From contig JASANG010003960.1 of NCBI GenBank assembly GCA_030248215.1, positions 1-64,000 of the forward strand: 64,000 nucleotides of DNA, given 5' to 3'. Each line of letters starts with the position of its first letter. Within the stretch, counting starts at the first letter, position 1. Positions 25,176-46,950 of the stretch are shown piece by piece. This DNA comes from Enoplolaimus lenunculus. Its lineage: Eukaryota; Nematoda; Enoplea; Enoplida; Thoracostomopsidae. The notes below the pieces were generated by a model. It was not told the origin of the DNA. It saw only the letters and a program-made list of their open reading frames with translations, and did no database searches. Both the position numbers and the translations under genes were made by a program.

Positions 25176-28100
25176 GTTTACTAATTGCGTATGCACAACC
25201 AGAAATAGCAAATGCTGCTCTCCGGCACTATTGTTTTCCCATGGGACAACGGGACGCCCCTGAAAGTAGCATGGGTCATCATATCGAACAAACGCATTTG
25301 AATGAAAAGGTACAATTGTTGAATTTTTAGTAATTAGTCCTTGCTCGCGTTGGTCCGTGTAAAATTTTTTTGCTTGGATTAGGCTTAGGTTAAGGCTTCG
25401 GCTTAGGAATATGCTCATCCATACGCTTAGGCTTAGGCTTAGGCTTAGGAATATGCTCATCCATACGCTTAGGCTTAGGCTTAGGCTTAGGAATATGCTC
25501 ATCCATACGCTTAGGCTTAGGCTTAGGCTTAGGAATATGCTCATCCATACGCTTAGGCTTAGGCTTAGGCTTAGGAATATGCTCATCCATACGCTTAGGC
25601 TTAGGCTTAGGCTTAGGAATATGCTCATCCATACGCTTAGGTTTAGGCTCAGGCTTAGGAATATACTCATCCATACGCTCTAGGTTTAGGCTTAGGCTTA
25701 GGAATATGCTCATCCATACGCTTAGGCTTAGGCTTAGGCTTAGGAATATGCTCATCCATACGCTTAGGCTTAGGCTTAGGCTTAGGAATATGCTCATCCA
25801 TACGCTTAGGTTTAGGCTTAGGCTTAGGAATATGCTCATCCATACGCTTAGGCTTAGGCTTAGGCTTAGGAATATGCTCATCCATACGCTTAGGCTTAGG
25901 CTTAGGCTTACGAATATGCTTATACTACTGTTCCGGTCCGGTTCTATACATGGGCCCTGTGTATTCGTTCCCTGTGTTTGGGGGTCACGAACCGCAATTC
26001 CACGTACATTTGCAGTAAATAGACACCAGTGTCCAGCGCCTTGATGGTTGCCAATTTGCCATTCACGAATTGCAAGTAGTATTTGATGAAACATAACTGC
26101 TTCACTATGAGACGCGTCCATTACGTTGTAAGAACCGACTTTATCACATTGCGACGGATGCTGTCGTTTGTCGTTGACTGCATTGCGATGTGCACCTGTA
26201 TGAGTTTGATAAAAAATAGAATGTTTTTTCCGAGTAGGTCCGTAGCCAGCTCACATTGCTAGGACAAAAAAAGTTGCAGGAGACACATACAAGGGGTTTC
26301 GCTGGCGTACAAGAAACGGTGCAAATTTGCGCCCATAGACTCATTTTTTGCTTGGCTTAGGCTTCGGCTTAGGTTTAGGCTTTGACTTAGGATACTAGAA
26401 ATATGCTTATTCTTACGCTTTAAGCCTCTCGTTTAAAGTCAAGGCTTCAGCGTATGCTTAGACTAAGGCAACGAATAAGGCGTATGCTTAGACTAACGCT
26501 TAGGCATAGGTAACCTTTGTCCTAAGCCTACTATTAAGCGGTAATGTGGCGGTATGTATACAAGTCGAGTATTCTAAGACTACAACAGCTTTTACGCTTC
26601 GATTTTCGCCGGCAAATCTCATTTGGTTCTCTTTTTGGTTGCAAGAGCTCACGTGTATTATTAACTTCAAAGAAACCTTAAAACAACACTCATACAACTT
26701 TTTACTGGTTTCGCGCAGAGAAAAGAATACTCGACTTGGCCCACGTAAAGATTACGGGCGGAACGGTTTTCTGTGGAACTAAAAAACAGTATAAGTTTAA
26801 AGCTTAACACTAATTTTTTGCTTGGCTTAGCCTTAGGCTTAGTCTTAGGAATATGCTCACTTTTATGCATAGGCTTAGACTTTGGAATATGCTTATAATA
26901 ATAATATCAAATAATTTTCTAAGAACTGGCACAGATTTGTCTGGACTCCTTTGGAAATAGAGCAATCACCAACAAGAGATAAGTGTTGGTATATTTGAAA
27001 TGGCCCATGTATAGAATAGGGCCGGAACAGTAGTATAAGCATATTCCTAAGCCTAAGCCTAAGGCTAAGCGTATGGATGAGCCTATTCCTAAGCCTAAGC
27101 GTAAGCCTAAGCAAGCAAATAGTCTAAAGCTTAAATTGACGCTATTATACCCCCTCCGGCAAACGATCCGGCCGTATTCTATACAAGGGCCTTTGAAATT
27201 GTCTGGGGTTGTCAACATGGAATTGCCAGGAACGTCAACAGTTTACCTGTTACTGCCAACGATTTCGCTCCGACATGATCATAAATGTACGCCGCTTGAA
27301 GATGTACGTCGCCGTCGTATAACGGATGTGAGGCCGAGAAATGTAAATTTGGTCGAGTGATGAGTTGCCCTTGCGCAGGGGTCGCAAACACACCCCAACC
27401 GTATTTGAATCGAGTACAAAGCTTCGATGAATTTGTAGTACATGGTAACCTAGCTGTAGTTGATTCCATGAGAACGCAATGTCTAAAATTTAACGCTAAA
27501 TTATCAAACAACTGGGACGGAAGTGATCATAATCTATATATTAAAGCTGGAACGCCGTACATACGTATTTTGGGCAACTTTCCAGCGTTACTTTTTGTTT
27601 ACAATAATTTCTTACGAAATACACGTGATTGTTCTATGAGAAGAAAATTTGCAAGGAAATTTTTGTGCTTTCTCTAACTTTTGCGCGTTGCGCAAAGCTG
27701 GCACACTAATATTTATTATTTCAATAGCTTGGTGAATCTTTTGGGCCATTGTATATAACTGAGCAGTAGCAGTAGTGTATGCGTATTGCTAAGGCTATAA
27801 GCCTAAACCTAAACCTAAACCAGAGCGTAAGAATGAGCTTATACCTAAGCGAACCCCACAGTCTTAGCTGAAGCAAAAATTAGTCTAAAGTTTAAGCTTT
27901 AAAGTCTATTACAGTCCCGCTGAAAAACGTTCCGCTTCTGATCTTTACACGTGCCAGCTTTTGAAGCAATATACAAAAAGTCTAAAATGTCCAGGTTAAA
28001 TATAGAAAACATCAAAAAAAGGTCACCGAACCAAACACAATTTTAGTGCTAAATCTTATTACAAAATTTTACATTTAATTCAATGTTTGGGGGCAAGGCC

Positions 28101-30312
28101 TGGACCCTCTAGTAGAAACATTGGCTGGGTTTCTGAAACCTTACTTAAGTATTTCTTAAGTTATACTTAAGTGATTACTTAAGTCGCCGACTTATTGAAT
28201 ACTTTAATAATAGTTTTGCTTCATATATAGGAGGCACAATGAGTTAATCTGTAATATATCAAATTTAGTCAGCGACTTAAGTATTTGCTTAACTTACGGT
28301 TTTAAAAACGAAAAGCTGGTTAAACAATTGCTTAGCGCGTACTTAGCTACTAAGTCGTACTTCAGTATGGTTTCTGAACCCCAGTCAATGTCTGCCACTT
28401 GAACCACACATGATGCTTTTGGCTTGTAGGCAGATATTCACAGGTTCAATATAAAACGTCGCCTTATGCTCGTTGTAAGCCGACAGACGCCGCTAAGCCG
28501 GCATCCGGCGCTGTATGTCATGTCTTAAAACAGATTTTGGGGGTTTTTTACTTTATTTTTCCTTCATACGATTTCAGTACAACGCTGTCTTCGATTTCAC
28601 GGGGAATCGGAATTTGCTCGCATGGCAACCGCTGGTCCAACATCGATTTCGTAATCTGAAATGAAATATACTTATGTATTCCAGGTGACCATTACATGAG
28701 AAATATAAATGATGGTTATTGGATGCCGGAAGCTAAAAAAGATTTCTCGTTTGATAGCAATAGAAAATAAGTTATAAGTGAAAAACAAAGCAGATTTAAG
28801 CAAAATCGCTTCGCTATATAATTTCAAATCTTTGATGATGACCATATATTCCGCTGAAGCATCAACAATTAAATGACCAGTATATTTCGGTGGACGCAAA
28901 TCTACGTGGTTAAAACGTTTACACTGCAAAAAATGGTGAGTCAAATTCACTCTCTCATAAATAGGTTCCATGGACTAGACAAACAGAGTCGCATGTTTGA
29001 CTGTTGCGGAGTCGAATTTTACTCAGTTTGTGTTGTCCTTTAGAGCCTATTTCGGAGAAAGTCAATTCGACTCACCATTTTTCGCAGTGTACACAAGTAA
29101 TTTAGAATCGTTTCGCTTATAGACTTTATATCACTTCAATGATGTTAGCTAAACAAAGCTGTGTGAAGCATAACAGTAGTCGATGGGGTTAAGCTTTAAA
29201 ACCGCTAAACCAAATATTTAGCATCAGTGCTTTAGATCAGGTAATTATTAATAAACTAAAATTGTTTCATATTTCATTCTGAATTAAAGTTTTTGTTTAA
29301 AGAAGCCGATATCAGTGGGGCGGAGTTAAGAGTTTTCGATGGTGAAAAATGTTTTTTTAAGTGCCGAAAAATAACAGTTTTTAAGCATATTTAAGTTATG
29401 TTACAATAGAGTATGCTTGGTAAGCTGAGCCGGATGCACAAGATTTTTTGAACTCCTGTCGATTCACGTTTTATATTATTTTTCAACTATTTAAGTAGAA
29501 AATACATTTTGAACTTCTGATGAACCAATTGCATCAAAACAATTTCAGCACCGTAGGGCTGGTTTTGACGGATTCATCTAAAACATAGAGCTCGTATTCA
29601 CAAATGTGTATAGCATCTATTTACCAGTTGGTGATAGGTCTTGTAACTTTCAAACCAGAAAATGATGAAGTTTGAAATTAAGCACATTTATTGTATTCAA
29701 TTTAGTTTACTGTGCAAATTTTAAGATCCGCAATTGCAGCAGTTGGTTAGTTTGGAAACCAATTACTAACTGATGATAGGTGCTATATGCATTTGAGTAT
29801 ATGGGCCCCAGGTCTTCGACCACTAGATGGCATTTCGTTTTATCACAGTTTAGTTTGTGGTTTTTAGGATGTACACTTGACAGTATTCCTACCTCAAGCT
29901 TTCGTTGCTGTCTTCCTCTCAAATTTGACTATTCTTGCTCAATCTCTCTCTCTCGAGGTTTGTTTCTCAATCTTTAACTGGTATCCGTAGCGGTGGTAAA
30001 CGTTGTTCAGCTTATGCCCGGTTATCATTAATTGCATCTTTGCACAGGTGTGCGGCTTAGGTTGCAAAGACGAATGCAACCGCTTACTTGCTGCCATGCG
30101 TCAATTTGTCGCTGTGTGGGTTTCAAATTTGACACCCATTGTTGATACGTCAGTGAATCTTTGCGGATGATAAATTGATGAAAACATTTCATAAAATAAA
30201 ATAGTTCGCCTGAGCGACGAAAGCATTCTGACGGGTTCGATTCGGCAGGATTAACGTCCGTTGTTATTACCGCAATTAGCAAAGGTACAATTAAATTCCT
30301 TAGGTACATCAT
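22830..30312 (-). CDS. Predicted secreted 425-residue protein of unknown function, 7 exons
   Basis: I do not recognise the family by name. Exons in transcript order: 30312-30088, 28655-28570, 27482-27247, 26195-26008, 25259-25182, 24831-24728, 23190-22830. Acceptors are pyrimidine-rich, donors are GTAAGC, GTATGA, GTAAAC, GTACGT, GTAAAC and GTATGA, and phases match at every joint. The start is a double ATG followed by a hydrophobic signal peptide (about residues 4-18: LRNLIVPLLIAVITT). The mature part has about ten Cys (30, 43, 87, 106, 118, 126, 199, 240, 275, 288, 345, 367) and several N-glycosylation sequons (NNS, NRS, NAT). Notable blocks are ASHPLYDGDVHLQAAYIYD (154-172), TGAHRN (182-187), DASHSEAVMFHQ (210-221), LFVQLHGM (276-283) and SFLHIEQ (381-387). 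The His/Asp blocks would suit a metal-dependent hydrolase, but that is inference. Exon 5 could instead end six codons earlier (CTG before GTTGTG), giving 419 residues. The neighbouring GAPDH lies upstream in the same direction. Confidence 0.72.
23520..24284. mobile_element. Family I TIR element, about 765 bases
   Basis: AAAGCCCTAATCACACGTGC at the left and CTTTCACGTGTGAATAGGGC at the right. Many AACTTGCAGCTGCAAGTT-type palindromic words repeat inside both ends. It occupies the last intron of the secreted-protein gene. A short copy lies at 61243-61445. Confidence 0.85.
25111..25173. repeat. AAT trinucleotide microsatellite
   Basis: About twenty AAT units directly beside exon 5 of the secreted-protein gene, starting about 9 bases beyond its donor site. 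Confidence 0.9.
25345..25965. mobile_element. Family A element expanded by a 42-bp tandem repeat
   Basis: The right end GGTTCTATACATGGGCCC is intact and the left end is eroded. Inside, about 12-13 copies of a 42-base unit (AATATGCTCATCCATACG plus four TTAGGC hexamers) run from 25410 to 25915. It lies in intron 4 of the secreted-protein gene. Confidence 0.9.
26235..26340 (-). mobile_element. Family F fragment
   Basis: GGTCCGTAGCCAGCTCACAT through ACAAGGGGTTTCGCTGGC. The right end is lost at a TTAGGC array (26346-26530). Confidence 0.6.
26737..26900. mobile_element. Family A element, right end lost
   Basis: GGCCCACGTAAAGATTACGG at the left, TTTTTTGCTTGGCTTAGCC and TTAGGC-like units, then ATGCTTATAATAAT. 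Confidence 0.75.
27002..27191. mobile_element. Family A element with perfect target duplication
   Basis: GGCCCATGTATAGAATAGGG at the left and TTCTATACAAGGGCC at the right. The 8-base repeat TTTGAAAT lies at 26994-27001 and 27192-27199. It sits in intron 3 of the secreted-protein gene, about 50 bases from exon 3. Confidence 0.95.
27742..27956. mobile_element. Family A element
   Basis: GGGCCATTGTATATAACTGA at the left, GAAAAACGTTCCGCTTCTGA at the right, CCTAAA units inside. Intron 2 of the secreted-protein gene. Confidence 0.8.
28922..29089. mobile_element. Family C TIR element
   Basis: CACTGCAAAAAATGGTGAGT and its inverse, with TA on both sides. Intron 1 of the secreted-protein gene. Confidence 0.9.
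29584..29808. mobile_element. Family O TIR element
   Basis: CTCGTATTCACAAATGTGTA at the left, CTATATGCATTTGAGTATA at the right. Same structure as 11434-11640. Confidence 0.7.
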
Positions 30313-31078
30313 TGGACAACTGTTAATACTTATTTTTAAGAAATGGTCTCAAAAATGGAAATGGGTTAGTTTGAATCTCCTCAGGTTCTTTTTATGCACT
30401 GAAGTGACGTTGAACCTCTGAAAAAATACCTTAACGACATAAATTATTCCAGTTAAATAGCGTAAACTGCAAAAAAATGGTGAGTCAGAACCTGAATCAA
30501 ATATCAAAATTTTGTATCACTTTTGTATTGCAGATATATTGTGCCCTAACATTCACACGCGACCGGCGAAGCAACCGCAAGTAAAAAATCAAAAAGTCGT
30601 TGCCAGAAGACGTTGACCTAATTAGCCGGAGCCAGAAGTGTAGCAAAATTATTGCAGCTAAAATCACATTATTTTCACTAAAATACACCAAATATCTCGT
30701 ACGGTTTCGCAAAAGTCAAAACAGTTGAAACATTAAACATTAAAGTAAAAAAGTGACATTTTTTACGTAAAAATCTTCTTAAGTTTTGAAAATATAAAAA
30801 ATATATAATTTCTCAAATTCTGAGTCGTATATTAAGAGATAATGCAGTGTAATACATATAATGGAAATATATTAATACGAGGTGGTAAAATACTCAGGAT
30901 GTCTGCGAAATGTGAAGTGTTGATGAAAAAACCGTATATATGGTTATTAACGAATAAAGTTAAGTGGCCGGATTGGATTTATAAAACAAATTACTTCCTT
31001 GTAAAAACTATGTACTTGTCGTTTTACCAATTTTTCAAGTCTCAGTACCGGTAGAGAACCGGATGGAGCCATATTTGT

Positions 31079-31206
31079 CAGGCAGCCACGTTGATTACCG
31101 TTCGCCACCATCCATCACCGTTGCGGTATCGTACGCAAATAATTCGAGTACAATACCGCAAAGTGACGAACGTAGCGGTAAAATATTACAATTCTTAAAA
31201 AGTATA
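31079..31206. mobile_element. Family L element, degenerate
   Basis: GCGGTATCGTACGCAAATAA with its inverse TACAATACCGCAAAGTGACG, ending AAAAAGTATAGTGG. No minisatellite expansion. Confidence 0.55.
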
Positions 31207-31281
31207 GTGGCACACACTGAAAATAATATTTCTGATATTTAACAAAAAAATTTCTTACTTTAAGAAAAAATTTCTTACATT

Positions 31282-31475
31282 GGCCAATGTAAAGAACTTG
31301 GGCGGAACCGTAAGCATATTCGTCAGCCTAAGCCTAAGCCTAAGCCTAAACTTAAAAATGAGGATATTCCTAAGCCTAAGCCTATAGCCAAGCAAAAAAT
31401 TAGTCTAACGTTTAAGCTCTTACTATGTTCTAGACCCGCAGAAAAACGTTCCGCCCCTGATCTTTACATGGGCCC
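31282..31475. mobile_element. Family A element
   Basis: GGCCAATGTAAAGAACTTGG at the left and CCCCTGATCTTTACATGGGC at the right around CCTAAG units. Confidence 0.9.
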
Positions 31476-31932
31476 TTACATTTAAGCAGTATGATTAGCA
31501 AGGTGGGCACTTTAAAACTATCTGTTATAAAACAGAAAAGTTTTCAACAAAAATTTTAAAATAAAGTCTGAAAACAAACATTTTCGTGTTTTTTGAAGAA
31601 AAATTGTCTTAAATATCAGAAAAACTTTTCAGATTTTTGCCACAGACTTTTCTGAATAAATTCAAACATACTGTTTTGTGTGTGTGGCAGCGGCGAATCC
31701 AAAAAAGTCTAACGGGCGGTGGTGGGCTGGCTAATAAATCGCAGTGCGACGCTTATATACGCACCTTACAACATAAACAAAGGTGTTTATTGCAAAAAAA
31801 CAGTATACGAAAATGAAACTAAACGTGCGATGCGTTATATAAATTGCATAAAATATAACAGAGATAAACCTAAAACAGTGTATAACGCTTTTATCATCTA
31901 CACACACGACGTCTGATTTTGGTGACAAAAAT

Positions 31933-32216
31933 GGCCTATATGAAGAACAGGGGCGGAACAGTGTAATAAGCATATTCCGAAACCTTAGCCTAAGTCTAAG
32001 CCTAAGCATAAGAATAAACATTTTCCTAAGCCTAAGCCTAAGCGTATGAATGAGCATATTCCTATTAGCCTAGGCCTAAGCCTAAGCCTAATCGTAAGAA
32101 TGAGCATATTCCAAAGTCTTACCCTAAGCCTAAGCCAAGCAAAAAATGTCTAAAGCTTAAGCTAACTAATTCTAGTCCCACAGACAATCGTTCTGCCCTT
32201 GATGTTTGCATTGGCC
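31933..32216. mobile_element. Family A element 85 bases 3' of the GAPDH stop
   Basis: GGCCTATATGAAGAACAGGG at the left, GATGTTTGCATTGGCC at the right, three CCTAAG blocks inside. Flanks ACAAAAAT and AAAAAAAT fit an 8-base duplication with two changes. It may lie within the GAPDH 3' untranslated region. Confidence 0.9.
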
Positions 32217-32300
32217 AAAAAAATATTAAAATTTGAAGCACAATAGTATTAATTTTGCCAGAGTCTTCGTGCCGCTCATTCGAATATGGATTCAGTTTTT

Positions 32301-42315
<10,015 letters not shown>

Positions 42316-42527
42316 ATTGAATCACAAATGTAGTGGCAAAACAATTACCCAAAATAATTCTAACGTGATGTCTGAAATTAAGAATTTGACAGCGCGAGCG
42401 AAGCTACCAATTTTCCCAAACCTTGCCGATGTGATAAACCCTTATACTATTTGGTGTTAAACTTTTGGAACCAGTAAATGTATACAATTTCACAAATTAC
42501 TTTTGTATAAGCAGGTATAAAGTAATT

Positions 42528-42678
42528 GGTCGATGTTACTTTAAGGGGCGTAACAGTAGTATATGCATATTCATAAGTCTAAGCCTCAGCGTAAGAATAA
42601 GCCTATAACTAAAAGCCTAAGCTTAAGCAAAAAATAGTCTAAAGTTTAAGCGTTCGGCCCTCCAAGTAAACATTGGCC
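42528..42678. mobile_element. Family A/B hybrid element upstream of GAPDH
   Basis: The left TIR is family B (GATGTTACTTTAAGGGGCGT). The interior near the right end is family A (CAAAAAATAGTCTAAAGTTT). Flanks AAGTAATT and AAGTAAAC fit an 8-base duplication with two changes. It starts about 210 bases upstream of the GAPDH start codon. Confidence 0.75.
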
Positions 42679-42679
42679 A

Positions 42680-44494
42680 AGTAAACAATTGTACATTATT
42701 TGTGACAAAGATTTAGCTAAAAATCATGTCCACCCGTTGCAACACTTGAATTCAATATTCTGGCATAATTAATGGATATAGCATTAATTTAGCAAAAAAT
42801 AGAACAGCTAAGAATTGGATGTAAATATATTTGAAACATAAAATTATAGAAACTTTTCCATATCTGACTTCTGGTGAATTTTACTAGTTTCACGTCTAAG
42901 TCAACGTGTCCACCGCTAACAAATCTTAAATCTGTGTCAGTGATAATTGCGATTGGTCTCTGATCACTTAAACCGTATATACACGGTTCATTTTGGACGC
43001 GAAAAATATTCTAGAACAAGAATACAACCGTTGGGGGTATAATGGCAAACGTTTTGAGTAACAGAATCGACAAACATCAAAACTCACAATTGCACTGCAA
43101 TACAGCGACGAAACTTGCTTAACTCAAAAGTTATATTGCAACCCTGCGTGCGCGCACAACGCAGATTGCAGTCTGTATTGCAAACAGGCGTATAAAGCAG
43201 AGACACAGTGTTGGAACAAACTGTTTAGGACGAAAAAGAACCTTGTGTGCACTCCTGATGTGGTTGTTTTATTTTTAAGCTCAAACAATACAAACCATCT
43301 TGTTGGTATCGAATGCTTAAGACTAAATTTTGTACAGTTATTGTGACCCACCCCCGGTTGGGGAAAATTTGTCCCTCGAATATATGTACGGAGGTGTGGG
43401 GTGCTTTATTGGATGGCACAGTGCGTCGTTTGTATCAAACGAGTGCGTGTTCAAAGAACAGCCGATGTGCTACGGCGGAAAGCGTTTAAGCACTACTTTA
43501 CAAGAATATTGCCGCAAAATTGTGTATATTGCTATTTATTGCATAAGTGCACAATAACATGCATTTATTTCTATTTTAATACAGCAAATTTGATAAAAAA
43601 TATATATGTTAAATATTGTTGTATAGTCAACGATGTATCAGTCAAACAAAACTTTCGATGTACACCTGTGAACAACATCAGCCTGTATACCGGATACCAG
43701 TGCGCTTTTAGAAATTGCAAAAAACCTGTATGGGGGCTGGGAACCAGAAAATGGTATGCAGGTAAAGCGTAAGCAACCACAATATTTGCACATTTTCAAT
43801 TCATTTTATTGATTAAACATACTGTTATACATTTTCGGGCAGTTTCGATTGTGGACTTGGTCCATGAAATCTACAGGTCCGGCAAAAATATACAAATAAA
43901 ATATGAACATTTACATATCTTGTGGTCCATGAAATCTACACGTCCGGCAAAAATATACAAATAAAATCGCTTAACTTCGAATTTCCATCAGTTACCCACC
44001 TGATTTTCGATAGATACATTGTCAAGGGCAACGTTTACGCCAAGATCTACGTTGCTGATTTCTATTTCAATTTGACGTGCCAAGCAGCTTATATCAACTG
44101 CTGAGTATAACATTGTATCTGTACGAACCAGAAACTGTATTCTACTAGCGCTAACAGTAGAATACCAGCATTCCATACGTCAGCGCTGGTGATCCTACAC
44201 AACGACAACTCGCTTCACTGAGTCTCAAACCGAATTTAATTTCGTTGGAGTGTCCGCAAATTAAGCTGAGTGGAGAAAATGCACATTGTTGCATCCGGTT
44301 TTGCGGTTCAACCCAAAAAAACAAACCGGAATTTTACCCTCATGAGTCGTAAAACCTCGTATGCTGTTGTTTACAACACTGCGAACAGTAGCGACGGACC
44401 GATAGCTTGCGGGGGAACTAGCGGGTCGCGCCCCTAGCGAAAAAATTTTGGTCACTCTAAAAATAGTTTCAGTCTCGTTCGCAAGTCAACCTGG
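42680..44494. other. Gene-free stretch with a short tandem duplication
   Basis: No gene supported. A segment with GGTCCATGAAATCTACA and GTCCGGCAAAAATATACAAA is repeated in tandem at about 43858-43966. Confidence 0.5.
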
Positions 44495-44774
44495 CAACGT
44501 CGTATGGCCGTCTCCAAAAATTTTAGCCACCGCTAGCAAGGTGAGATTGCCAGAGGCCTGAGTGCGATATATTTATAGTCCGGTGGGTATATTTTGTTTT
44601 CCTGGGTGCAGTTTTTCACGGTGGAAAACAATGCATTCGTATCGAAAATAAATTTGACGACGTATTTTAAGGTTCGTTTGATTTAGGGTGCAGCGGTTTT
44701 GTATGCTGTAGATTATATTATCATCACTTCAGCAAGGCGACAGCCCAATGATGATAAAAATTTGGCTAATTCAA

Positions 44775-44999
44775 AGAACAGGGGCGGAACAGTATTAAAG
44801 CATGTTCATAAGCCTAAGCCTAAGCCTAAGCTTAAGCCTAAGCCTAAGCCTAAGCGTAAGAATAAGCGTAAGTATGAGCATATTCCTAAGCCTAAGCCTA
44901 AACCTAAGCCTGAGCCAAGCAAAAAATTAGTCTACAGCTTAAGTTTACTCTATTCTAGTCCCACAGAAAAACTGTCCGCCCCTGATCTTTGAATGGTCC
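44775..44999. mobile_element. Family A element
   Basis: AAGAACAGGGGCGGAACAGT at the left, CCGCCCCTGATCTTTGAATG at the right, two CCTAAG blocks. Confidence 0.9.
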
Positions 45000-45449
45000 A
45001 AAAAATCTGTGTATTTGTGACGATACGGCCATTTTTAGGCTTTGCCAAACGGTAAAATTTTTGCTAATAACTTAATGTATTAACATAATTTTCGGACGAA
45101 CCGTGCTGGTTAATTTAACCTGATAAAGCAATGTTTTCAGGTTCTGCTTTCGGAAATATTTGAAAACATGCGCTTTAAGCATAGTCTACAACTTTGGCTC
45201 TTACGGGTGTCTAATAGAATAATTTATTGCTGTTAACGCGAAATGCAAGTAATTTTGCTGCAATGTACTGCTTATAAAACACGCGGTGAAAGCTTTTGGG
45301 TCAAAAATTGCAAAGCCGAACAAGGCTTTTATTGCAAACATTTCCTATGCTTGTAGGATCCGCCACAACGAATCGCTGATTTTAAAATTGCAAAGCAAGT
45401 TTGCATCTAATAGTGCAGTTTCTAGTTTTACATTATATTAAACCGAGTT

Positions 45450-45892
45450 TACTGTAGTGGCCAGAATAAGAGGGGGGCTGATATTAATTTGGCCTCTCCA
45501 GAGGATAAGCACCCCCTTGTTATTCGGTTATGGACTGTTATTTATTTTTAACCCACCCTTCGGTACTGATATATATTCTGCATTGCAACTATTCGTTAAA
45601 TAGAACGTTTTTTTGCTTTGCATCAAAAGCTTGAGCGATAATGCAAGGTTACACTTAGGTATGCACTTTCAAAACTTCAGTACGCTTTAAACTTTCGAAC
45701 TCAACTGTACTTGGTCCTGGAGTCATTTATACGCTACAATTAGGGTTAATTGACATTTATGGACTTTAATTAGGGTTTAGGGACTCTATCCGGTTACGGA
45801 CTATTATTAGGGATACGGACACCTATTGATTGGGACTCAAAGCGGGAACCCCCTTTATTACCCCACCCTCTGTTATTCGGGTCACTACAGTA
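45450..45892. mobile_element. Family E TIR element, full length
   Basis: CTGTAGTGGCCAGAATAAGA at the left and TTATTCGGGTCACTACAG at the right, TA on both sides. About 440 bases, inverted relative to 14940. Confidence 0.9.
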
Positions 45893-46787
45893 CGTTCGCT
45901 TGTTTACTACGGTATCTGTATTAATAATTTAACATTATTCACATTCGTCAATGGTCCGATACCCGCTCCAAGATATCGAAAATTGGTTAAAAAAGTAAGT
46001 GAACTTTGTATTATTTGTCATTTGATTTGAAATGCTTGGCACAAGTTTCAATGTTTAACAGTAAAAACCCGAACGTTCGAAAAAAGAGTACATGGTGCAA
46101 AGAATGCAAACTAATTGCTGCACAACAGGAACGGATTTTATTTATGTTTACTTTTAGCTGTCAGCTGATATGTAATGTTAGACAATGAATTAAACTGAAG
46201 TGAAAGTGAACCCTTTCTTACATGAATATTTTCAATTTTATATGAAATGTTATTTCAAAGTAAGATTCGATCCCCAGTCTCACGGGTGGGATGCGTTTAA
46301 AAAATGACCACTCAACTATTGGAGCTTGACGCTTCAACCTGATGCGGTTGTCATGTCTTGTAGAGTTTTTGCATTGCGCATATATGTTAGAATTGTTAAA
46401 CACTGCTCACAGTGTCTGTAGAGCTCGGATATCACTTGTATTTTTAGATGCTCATAGTATACTCAATGAGTTAAACGGTTGAATCTGTTATTTTAAATAT
46501 TGCGGCGAACGCAATTCATACCCAATGTGACAAATCAATTAAGTGTTGGCAACGCAATTTTAATACTAAATCTTAATGCAAAATTTCGCTTTGATCCTCG
46601 TTCAGGAACCCATGAACCGAGTGCCTCATGGATCTATTAGCAGTAGTACCATCATTTAGGTCTCAACTGGCATTGGTTAGGATGTGCCATTTTTAACACA
46701 CCAAACCTTATATTATATATAGAGCCAATATCGGGTTTCACAAGAACTTATGCTATAGAAAGGAAAAATAAGTGTTCGTCCAGAGGG

Positions 46788-46950
46788 AAAATTGGTTATT
46801 TCTAGTTATTTCTGAATTAATAACAGTAAACGATAAATTAACTCACTCTGAGCTGATTTAATTCTGGGTGAGTTAATTAATTAACTCAGAATTAGTTCAA
46901 TCAATTCTGAATTCTGAGTTCTGAAACGTCTATTTTCTAAAATTACATTA
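46788..46950. mobile_element. Family D element, degenerate
   Basis: TTATTTCTGAATTAATAACA and AATTCTGGGTGAGTTAATTA, as in the copies at 8856 and 32438. Both TIRs are eroded. Confidence 0.6.

Noticed and set aside
25116-26121. Frames of 184 and 243 codons with LSLSLSVWM or [14 protein letters not shown] repeats
   Set aside because: Translations of the 42-base TTAGGC tandem. Only the short pieces at both ends belong to real exons of the secreted-protein gene.
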